The position numbers were made by a program, and so were the translations under genes. Source: Bacteroidota bacterium (GTDB lineage Bacteria; Bacteroidota; Bacteroidia; Chitinophagales; Chitinophagaceae). From it: a stretch of DNA of 10,883 nucleotides. Within the stretch, counting starts at the first letter, position 1. Each line of letters opens with the position of its first letter. Of the stretch, positions 1 to 4,820 are shown piece by piece. The DNA is taken from assembly GCA_023396345.1 (NCBI GenBank), contig JAEWWO010000155.1, positions 1-10,883 of the forward strand, in the 5' to 3' direction. The notes under the pieces are model-generated. The model saw only the letters and a list, made by a program, of their open reading frames with translations. It was not told the DNA's origin and did no database searches.

Positions 1-801
1 GCGGCATCCATAGCAGGTATTACAACTTTACTAATAAGCGGTCTGGTTACTTTTATTTCTCCTCATAAAAATGATAAAAAAATTCTGCAATTAAGCAGAG
101 AAATTTCACAGATTAAAAGAACGCAGAATTATCAGGGAATCAAATTACAGGAAGTGGATTCTAAAATTCCCGAAGGTTCGGTACTTGCCGGCGGCGGTTC
201 AGCTTTCCTGATTGACAATAAAGGATACTTAATCACCAGTGCACACGTACTGAAAGGAACGGGAGCTGTTGTGGTTGATAATGACGGTAAAGAATACAAT
301 ACCATTATTGTGCATGTGGATCACGGAAAAGATCTGGCTATTTTAAGAATCAAGGATGTTGACTTTAACGTAGTAAATACACTTCCCTATTCTTTAAAAC
401 AAAAGAATCCTGATTTAGGAGAAGAAATTTTTACGATGGGTTATCCCCGAAATGAAGTTACCTACAATTCAGGTTATATCAGCGCCAAAACCGGTTACGA
501 CGGCGATACTTCTTCTTTCCAACTCTCCTTACCTGCCAACCCCGGTAACTCTGGCGGACCTGTTTTCAACAAAAAGGGAGAAGTGATTGGTTTGTTAAGC
601 ACGAGACAGGCTAAAGCCGAAGGCGTGGTATTCGCCATCAGATCAGAAGAAATTTTACAGGCTATTAAAGACTGGAAAAATACCGACACGGCTGCATTAA
701 ATGTTCCTATCGTTTATAAAAATAATTTTTCTACAGACAACCGTGTAGATATGCTGAAAAAACTTGACAATTACGTATTTATGGTAAAGGCTTACAATTA
801 A
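1..801 (+). CDS. Membrane-anchored trypsin-like (S1C/HtrA-type) serine protease, 5' end outside window
   Basis: The frame is open from base 1, so the N-terminus is missing; 266 codons are visible. A GTG at 154 could start a shorter ORF, but the open frame upstream encodes a hydrophobic segment (visible residues about 1-20) and a polar, coiled-coil-like linker (about 21-50), so the gene almost certainly begins before the window. The protease domain follows with a complete catalytic triad: His82 in TSAHV, Asp111 in KDLAIL and Ser184 in GNSGGP. No PDZ domain follows; the protein ends about 80 residues after the Ser, with a short tail ending in FMVKAYN. Family knowledge: such proteins sit in the inner membrane with the protease in the periplasm and degrade or process misfolded envelope proteins. 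From memory, similar Chitinophagaceae proteins carry a cytoplasmic region before the membrane segment; that part cannot be seen here. An intrinsic terminator follows at 831-862. Confidence 0.9.
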   Translation, partial: AASIAGITTLLISGLVTFISPHKNDKKILQLSREISQIKRTQNYQGIKLQEVDSKIPEGSVLAGGGSAFLIDNKGYLITSAHVLKGTGAVVVDNDGKEYNTIIVHVDHGKDLAILRIKDVDFNVVNTLPYSLKQKNPDLGEEIFTMGYPRNEVTYNSGYISAKTGYDGDTSSFQLSLPANPGNSGGPVFNKKGEVIGLLSTRQAKAEGVVFAIRSEEILQAIKDWKNTDTAALNVPIVYKNNFSTDNRVDMLKKLDNYVFMVKAYN

Positions 802-830
802 GATATACAATATATCCATCTTACAGTACT

Positions 831-862
831 AACGGACTCTTTAAAGAGTTCGTTTGTTGTTT
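831..862 (+). terminator. Intrinsic terminator after the serine protease gene
   Basis: The arms AACGGACTCTTT (831-842) and AAAGAGTTCGTT (843-854) are complementary except for one G-T wobble. A T-rich tail, TGTTGTTT, follows. The centre would open into a TTAA-type loop. It lies 30 bases past the stop codon and separates this gene from the next. Confidence 0.75.
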
Positions 863-931
863 ATGGCTAAACTTAGTGGTATAAAATTTGTCAAACTAAC
901 CATATTACCTGTAAACAATCTAAAAAAGTAG

Positions 932-1387
932 ATGCAAAAACTATATTTAAAAATCACTTTAGTACTTATAGCCACACTATTTTTCACGGCTGCTCAAAGC
1001 CAGTCTGTCACCGAAATCAGATTTAATTTATATTACGACAGCTTAAAAACTACCATTGATAATTATATTAATGTAGAAGCCAAACTTTCCAACGGCAGAT
1101 ATTTACCACTTACTGAAAAAGATATACAGTTCAGTTCCGATTATGGTTTCTGGCGCGGAAATGCACTGGTGCTGAGTAAGGAAAGAAGTAATATGAATAA
1201 AGTAAATATAACTGCACAATTAAAATCGGATACCAGCAAAAAAATATCTACCACTATTTACGTACAAAAATATCCTGATGCGGGTATTTTCCTGACCGAA
1301 AAAGATTATATGAACAGAATACAAAATCGTAACCGTCAGGCACCACCCCGCCAAAGACGCATGCAGCCCCGCGGATTTTATTGGTAA
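932..1387 (+). CDS. Small secreted protein of unknown function with basic C-terminal tail
   Basis: A 151-residue protein that I cannot assign to a named family. Residues 1-23 form a clear Sec signal peptide: a basic start, a hydrophobic core LVLIATLFF and a cleavage region AAQSQ, so the mature form should be exported. Residues about 26-115 are predicted to be mostly beta (alternating polar and hydrophobic residues) and resemble a single Ig-like or invasin-like fold: a stretch around NVEAKLSNGRYLPL, then a GxWxGN-like turn (GFWRGN) and a strand VNITAQL. That fold is an inference. The last 20 residues are rich in Arg, Gln and Pro (QAPPRQRRMQPRGFYW) and probably unstructured. The start ATG gives the best signal peptide. 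It has terminators on both sides (831-862 and 1405-1437), so it is probably transcribed alone. I recall similar proteins in Chitinophagaceae without known function. Confidence 0.75.
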   Translation: MQKLYLKITLVLIATLFFTAAQSQSVTEIRFNLYYDSLKTTIDNYINVEAKLSNGRYLPLTEKDIQFSSDYGFWRGNALVLSKERSNMNKVNITAQLKSDTSKKISTTIYVQKYPDAGIFLTEKDYMNRIQNRNRQAPPRQRRMQPRGFYW

Positions 1388-1404
1388 AAAATTAAACATA
1401 TTTT

Positions 1405-1437
1405 AAAAGCCATTAGCATTTTGCTGATGGCTTTTTG
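1405..1437 (+). terminator. Intrinsic terminator after the small secreted protein gene
   Basis: The stem arms AAAAGCCATTAGCA (1405-1418) and TGCTGATGGCTTTT pair over 14 bases with one wobble around a TTT loop. A run of T follows directly. The A-run and T-run are symmetric, so it could stop transcription in both directions. It lies 17 bases after the stop codon. Confidence 0.85.
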
Positions 1438-1525
1438 TATTCTGATAGTGAAATAAATTTTTCACGAAATTGTTGGAATGTATGAGAAATAATATATTTT
1501 TATATTAAATTTAAATTGCTACGTT

Positions 1526-1828
1526 ATGAAAAGAATTAATATCTTATTACTTGTATTGATTACGATATCGTTATTTTCCTGTGATAAAGGCTTCATTGAC
1601 AGCTGCGAAAATGGTCGGCAAGGTGTTTTAAAAAATCTCACCGGATTAGATGGCTGTGGCTGGATGATACAATTATCCGACACAGAAAGGCTTCAACCAT
1701 CTAATTTATTGGAATTTGATATTGAACTGATAGACAACAAACCTGTATGTGTGCAATATCGGGAGCTTGATAATATAATGAATACCTGTATGGCCGGACA
1801 AATGGTAGAAATAATCAGTATTAAATAA
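1526..1828 (+). CDS. Small lipoprotein of unknown function
   Basis: A 100-residue protein with a lipoprotein signal peptide: MKR, a hydrophobic core of about 12 residues, then lipobox LFSC with Cys19 as the lipidated residue. The mature part of 82 residues holds four more cysteines (Cys27, 44, 75, 88), which could form two disulfides in the periplasm. A GCGWMIQL motif at 43-50 followed by a mostly beta pattern (LLEFDIELIDNKPVCVQYRE, then MVEIISIK) suggests a small beta-barrel or OB-like fold, but this is inference. From memory, short lipoproteins with this GCGW...IQL pattern occur across Bacteroidota; I know no function. The charge pattern right after the Cys (DKGFID) is not a classic surface-export signal. 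The 138-base upstream region is very AT-rich and has no clean TAnnTTTG box; the nearest is TAAATTTA, one base off. Confidence 0.75.
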   Translation: MKRINILLLVLITISLFSCDKGFIDSCENGRQGVLKNLTGLDGCGWMIQLSDTERLQPSNLLEFDIELIDNKPVCVQYRELDNIMNTCMAGQMVEIISIK

Positions 1829-1840
1829 CAATTTTTATTG

Positions 1841-1867
1841 TTCATTGTCAACTGTTCATTATTCATT
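1841..1867. repeat. Three short TTCATT repeats upstream of the Nudix gene
   Basis: TTCATT occurs at 1841-1846, 1855-1860 and 1862-1867, between the lipoprotein stop and the Nudix start. It is low-complexity, AT-rich spacer DNA. It could be an operator or chance; the sequence does not decide. Confidence 0.35.
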
Positions 1868-1883
1868 GAATACTGATTCTTCT

Positions 1884-1891
1884 TATTTTTG
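1884..1891 (+). promoter_or_regulatory. Possible Bacteroidota -7 element, near-leaderless Nudix gene
   Basis: TATTTTTG matches the TAnnTTTG -7 consensus and ends four bases before the Nudix ATG (1896). Transcription would then begin at about the start codon. No TTG lies at the ideal -33 distance; the nearest, at 1866-1868, is 15 bases upstream instead of about 19. The assignment is weak. Confidence 0.4.
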
Positions 1892-1895
1892 GTGA

Positions 1896-2438
1896 ATGGA
1901 AAATCCCTGGAAAATTTTATCAGAAAAAGAAATCTACGATAATCGCTGGATAAATGTTACGCAGTACGATGTTATTAATCCCGCAGGCGGACAAGGTATT
2001 TACGGCAAAGTACATTTTAAAAATATTGCTATCGGAATAGTTGCAATTGATGATGAAGATAATGTGTATCTGGTCGGTCAATATCGTTTTGCGATAGATC
2101 AATACAGCATAGAACTGCCCGAAGGAGGCGGACCATATAACGAAGATCCGCTGGAAGCCGCTAAAAGAGAGCTTCTCGAAGAAACAGGATTAAAAGCCGA
2201 AAACTGGGAAGAATTTCTGACGATGCATTTGTCCAACTCTGTTACGGATGAAAAGGCAATTGTTTATTTAGCGTCCGAACTATCGCAACACGAAAGTAAT
2301 CCGGAAGATACCGAAGATATTTCCGTGATAAAAATGCCTTTTGAAGCATTGCTCAGTAAAGTTTTAATCGGAGAAATTACGGATGTAATAACAGTTACAG
2401 CCATACTTAAACTGGCATACTTGCGTACACAGAAATAA
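1896..2438 (+). CDS. Nudix hydrolase, ADP-ribose pyrophosphatase-like
   Basis: A 180-residue Nudix hydrolase. The full Nudix box, G-x5-E-x7-REUxEExGU, spans residues 77-99 and ends RELLEETGL; Glu92, Glu95 and Glu96 should bind the catalytic Mg ions. The segment before it, VGQYRFAIDQYSIELPEGG, is the arrangement seen in the ADP-ribose pyrophosphatase (NudF-like) branch, where the enzyme splits nucleoside-diphosphate-X compounds such as ADP-ribose into AMP and ribose 5-phosphate. The exact substrate cannot be read from sequence. The protein is cytoplasmic (no signal peptide), and its length is normal for the family. The ATG gives the usual N-terminus with WKILSEKEIYDNRWINV, a strand typical of the dimer-forming N-terminal sheet. 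The gene converges with the leftward rhomboid gene across the repeat array; no terminator with a T-run is visible right after the stop. Confidence 0.92.
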   Translation: MENPWKILSEKEIYDNRWINVTQYDVINPAGGQGIYGKVHFKNIAIGIVAIDDEDNVYLVGQYRFAIDQYSIELPEGGGPYNEDPLEAAKRELLEETGLKAENWEEFLTMHLSNSVTDEKAIVYLASELSQHESNPEDTEDISVIKMPFEALLSKVLIGEITDVITVTAILKLAYLRTQK

Positions 2439-2452
2439 TCAGCAGAACTTTT

Positions 2453-2517
2453 CTTAATGGTCCACGCCCTCACCCTTTCACTAAGGAAAAAAATAATAAT
2501 ATTAATTCTCTGATTAT
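2453..2517. repeat. Degenerate, internally deleted repeat unit
   Basis: The left end CTTAATGGTCCACGCCCTCACC matches the unit start in pattern (CTTAATGG, then a CACC half of hairpin 1). It then jumps to TTTCACTAAGGAAA and ATTAAT..TTATC, which match the unit's right end. About 90 bases of the middle, including most of hairpin 2, are missing. This is less certain than the two full units. Confidence 0.6.
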
Positions 2518-2674
2518 CTTAATGGGCAGTGTCATCACCGTCCATATTTAATACTGAAATCTTAACTTCAGATGCAGCTAAACACTCGCATTTGTCTACA
2601 AAGGTGAATGGTGTGGACACCATTCACTAAAACATAGGAAATAAGTGATAAAATTAATATCCTATCTTAATTAT
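2518..2674. repeat. Full repeat unit 1 with intact hairpin 2
   Basis: Hairpin 1 at 2524-2543 is imperfect (arms GGGCAGTG and CACCGTCC, loop TCAT; one mismatch and one wobble). Hairpin 2 at 2604-2627 is perfect: GTGAATGGTG, loop TGGA, CACCATTCAC. Between them lies a well-conserved single-stranded stretch around GCAGCTAAACACTCGCAT. The right end repeats the codons of the rhomboid C-terminus IKIGY and stop, read on the minus strand. Confidence 0.85.
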
Positions 2675-2829
2675 CTTAATGGGCGGTGTCCTCACCGCCC
2701 ATATTTAATACTGAGTTCTTAACTTCAAATGCAGCTAAACACTCGCATTCGTCTACAAAGGTAAATGGTGCAGACATCATTCACTAAAAGATAAGAAATA
2801 AGTGAATAAAATTAATATCCTATCTTAAT
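2675..2829. repeat. Full repeat unit 2 with intact hairpin 1, overlapping rhomboid 3' end
   Basis: Hairpin 1 at 2681-2700 is perfect: GGGCGGTG, loop TCCT, CACCGCCC. Hairpin 2 at 2761-2784 is decayed (GTAAATGGTG, loop CAGA, CATCATTCAC; one mismatch and one wobble). The final 18 bases (2812-2829) lie inside the rhomboid coding region. Confidence 0.85.
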
Positions 2830-3471
2830 CAGACTTTTTAATTCTGTCGCTTTGATCTGATCTATAAAATGCGTCATAAGGTTTATGTCTGCAAATACAG
2901 AGAATACAAAGAAAGTAAAAATCAATCCGAATAAACCACCGAATAAGTGCGCTGAATGGTTGATATTTCCTGCTTTTGTTTTATCAAGATAATAAGAAAT
3001 AACGATGTAAATAAATCCAAAAAGAAATGCCGGCAGAAATACAGGAACAAAGATTATACCCAGATAATTCATTGGATTAATCAGCATATAAGCAAATACT
3101 ACCGCCGATATAGCGCCTGACGCTCCCAGACTTCTGTAATAATAATTATCCTTATTTTGTAAATAAGTAGGGATAAGACATGCAGCCAGCGATAACACGT
3201 ATAAAGCCAGATAAAGTATTGCTCCCATTCCGTTTCCAAAAACCACTTTAAACACTTCTTCTATTTCAGTTCCAAAAATATACAGTGTGAACATATTGAA
3301 GAAAAGGTGCGGCAAATCAGCATGAATTAATCCACAGGTAAAGAACCTGTACCATTCATTACGATTAGTGATGGCAGGAGGATAAAAAATTAATTTGTCT
3401 AACAGGTTTTGATTATTAAAAGCCATAAAAGAAAGTATACCTGTTAAAACTATTATCGCAATTGTAATCAT
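2812..3471 (-). CDS. Rhomboid family intramembrane serine protease
   Basis: I chose the ATG at 3471 (219 residues); a TTG at 3501 in the same frame would add ten residues, but the ATG start places the first membrane segment right at the N-terminus. The protein has about six membrane segments. Rhomboid hallmarks are present: Arg-Phe-Phe-Thr then LIHADLPHLFFNMFTLYIFG (His55 and Asn59, the oxyanion side), GASG at 116-119 with catalytic Ser118, and SAHLFGG with catalytic His175 in the last helix. Family role: cleaves transmembrane helices of membrane proteins within the inner membrane; the substrate is unknown. The gap from rlmH is 50 bases on the same strand, so cotranscription is likely. The last five codons and the stop fall inside the repeat array, so the extreme C-terminus may have been shaped by that element. 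Confidence 0.9.
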   Translation of the reverse strand: MITIAIIVLTGILSFMAFNNQNLLDKLIFYPPAITNRNEWYRFFTCGLIHADLPHLFFNMFTLYIFGTEIEEVFKVVFGNGMGAILYLALYVLSLAACLIPTYLQNKDNYYYRSLGASGAISAVVFAYMLINPMNYLGIIFVPVFLPAFLFGFIYIVISYYLDKTKAGNINHSAHLFGGLFGLIFTFFVFSVFADINLMTHFIDQIKATELKSLIKIGY

Positions 3472-3521
3472 TCGTATGTGAAAATTTGCAGCAAAATACA
3501 ATTTATATTTAAAATGCTTTG

Positions 3522-3995
3522 CTAAATATGATGATATTTTTCGTTTCTTAAAATGCTGCAGGCACGGTATAATTGTTCAGCAAGGATTAATCGTACAAGC
3601 ATGTGCGGAAAAACAAGTTTAGATAAACTCCACGTATAATTGGCGCGTTTGCTCACATCCTCATCTACTCCAAAAGCGCCGCCGATTAAAAACACAAGTC
3701 TCTTAACGCCTGTATTCGCCTTATGTTGCAGAAAATCTGCGAGTTCTACAGAAGAAAGCATTTTACCTTTCTCATCAAGTAGCACCAGAAAATCATCCTG
3801 CTGAATATGGGATAAAATTAATTTAGCCTCAGCTTTTTTCAATTCTTCTGTTGTGAGAGATACTGCATTTTTAACTGAGGAAATAATTTTCCATTCGGCA
3901 GAAAAATATTTATTCAGTCTTTTAGAGAAATCTTCTATACCTTCTGTAACATACTGTTCATGGGCTTTTCCTACAGATAATAAAATTATTTTCAT
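3522..3995 (-). CDS. rlmH: 23S rRNA (pseudouridine1915-N3)-methyltransferase RlmH
   Basis: A 157-residue SPOUT-class methyltransferase, the usual RlmH length. RlmH uses S-adenosylmethionine to methylate N3 of pseudouridine 1915 in helix 69 of 23S rRNA on assembled 70S ribosomes and works as a homodimer. Seen in sequence: the N-terminal strand MKIILLSVGK; the SAM-binding knot motif FLIGGAFG (residues 102-109); SLSKLVFPHMLVRLILAEQL (from residue 123); and the C-terminal signature RACSILRNEKYHH, where the conserved Tyr-His-His is intact. The Asn in RNEKYHH stands where many proteobacterial copies have Gly. The ATG at 3995 gives the full N-terminus. It sits 41 bases after the PAP2 gene and 50 before the rhomboid gene, all leftward. 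Confidence 0.96.
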   Translation of the reverse strand: MKIILLSVGKAHEQYVTEGIEDFSKRLNKYFSAEWKIISSVKNAVSLTTEELKKAEAKLILSHIQQDDFLVLLDEKGKMLSSVELADFLQHKANTGVKRLVFLIGGAFGVDEDVSKRANYTWSLSKLVFPHMLVRLILAEQLYRACSILRNEKYHHI

Positions 3996-4036
3996 GTAAA
4001 CTAATATTTATCTATTCAGATAATTTTATACAATTA

Positions 4037-4666
4037 TTAAGGAGCAGCTCTCTTCCTCAGAGACAATAATTCCGGCATTCCGAAATATCGCTGAAAGAAA
4101 AAATTGGTAGTAAATCCTGTCAGCAAACCAATACACGTACCTCCAAGTACATCACCCGGATAATGTACGCCTACATAGATTTGCGAATAACTAATAGCTG
4201 CCGCCCAGAGAATAAAAAGCCACGCCCATTTACCTATATAATCTTTGAGCGTAAGAAAAAAATACAATCCTATGCCAAAATGATTGGCAGCATGTGATGA
4301 TGTGAAACTGTATCCTCCGGAACAATGCGGAACCATCAAACGAATTTGCCCCATTAGTTCAGGTACATTGCAGGGTCTTATTCGTCCGAAATAATTTTTA
4401 AAAAATGTGCTGCTGACCTGATCTGTTATCACCACAGTAATGATGGCAAACAACAACCAGGACCAGGATTTTTTACCAAAATTAATAAACACCAGCAAAA
4501 ACAAAAATATATACAAGGGTATCCATGCCTGAGAATACCTGAGAAACGGTGCAACAACATCCATCAAGGGCGAAGTAAGCTCTGTATTGATTTTAAGAAA
4601 AAGCCACTTGTCCCATTTGTCAAGTGTTTCTAAAAAACCTGAAGAAAAAATATTAATCAATTGCAT
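4037..4666 (-). CDS. PAP2-family membrane phosphatase
   Basis: A 209-residue polytopic membrane protein with about five to six hydrophobic segments. The three PAP2 motifs are present: KNYFGRIRP (K90-P98, K-x6-RP), SFTSSH with His125 in place of the common PSGH, and SQIYVGVHYPGD (161-172) with His168 and Asp172. The Arg of the usual S-R-x5-H-x3-D motif is Gln162. Family enzymes remove phosphate from undecaprenyl diphosphate, phosphatidic acid, phosphatidylglycerol phosphate or lipid A with the active site facing the periplasm; which one applies here cannot be read. The N-terminus has the pattern LDKWDKWLFLKIN common in bacterial PAP2 proteins. It is the first gene of the probable PAP2-rlmH-rhomboid operon. 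The upstream gap has no clean TAnnTTTG box. Confidence 0.92.
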   Translation of the reverse strand: MQLINIFSSGFLETLDKWDKWLFLKINTELTSPLMDVVAPFLRYSQAWIPLYIFLFLLVFINFGKKSWSWLLFAIITVVITDQVSSTFFKNYFGRIRPCNVPELMGQIRLMVPHCSGGYSFTSSHAANHFGIGLYFFLTLKDYIGKWAWLFILWAAAISYSQIYVGVHYPGDVLGGTCIGLLTGFTTNFFFQRYFGMPELLSLRKRAAP

Positions 4667-4762
4667 TTACTTTTATTCAGTGGCACAAGATAATACTTTT
4701 TAAACGTTGTAAATACTAAGGATATATTTTTATATATAATTTGAATTAATTTTTAATTCCAG

Positions 4763-4794
4763 AAAAAAAATGCGACACTCGAAATGAGTGCCGC
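4763..4794 (-). terminator. Intrinsic terminator of the metallophosphoesterase gene
   Basis: On the minus strand the stem GCGGCACTC / GAGTGTCGC (one wobble) closes a five-base loop at 4772-4794. Eight T residues follow almost directly (4763-4770 read as A on the plus strand). It lies 26 bases past the stop codon and isolates the gene from the PAP2 operon downstream. Confidence 0.88.
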
Positions 4795-4820
4795 AAATGT
4801 GCATGTATAGTTTAGATTGA

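Larger units (their letters stand above)
2453..2829. repeat. Tandem array of hairpin-containing intergenic repeat units (REP/BIME-like)
   Basis: This fills nearly all of the 373-base gap between the convergent Nudix and rhomboid genes and contains no plausible coding gene. It holds two full units of about 157 bases (2518-2674 and 2675-2829) and a shorter, internally deleted remnant (2453-2517). Each begins with CTTAATGG. My hand alignment of the two full units shows about 13 substitutions and one single-base indel, roughly 91% identity. Each full unit contains two hairpins with a shared core in opposite orientation. The last bases of the array encode the final five residues and the stop of the rhomboid gene. 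I do not recognise it as a named element. Whether it is dispersed through the genome cannot be told from one window. Confidence 0.85.

Noticed and set aside
1827..1842. AACAAT/ATTGTT hairpin at the lipoprotein stop codon as terminator
   Set aside because: Only six AT-rich pairs overlapping the stop, with no T-run after it.
2523..2710. Short ORFs in the repeat hairpins (nine codons on the plus strand, eight on the minus strand in both units)
   Set aside because: They follow from the palindromes and a nearby TAA; there is no initiation signal and length is trivial.
2521..2829. Repeats as a CRISPR array
   Set aside because: Units are adjacent with no unique spacers, are about 157 bases long, and diverge by about 9%; no cas genes are nearby.
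3472..3501. Ten-residue N-terminal extension of the rhomboid protein from a TTG
   Set aside because: A TTG start is less likely than the in-frame ATG at 3471, which begins right at the first membrane helix.
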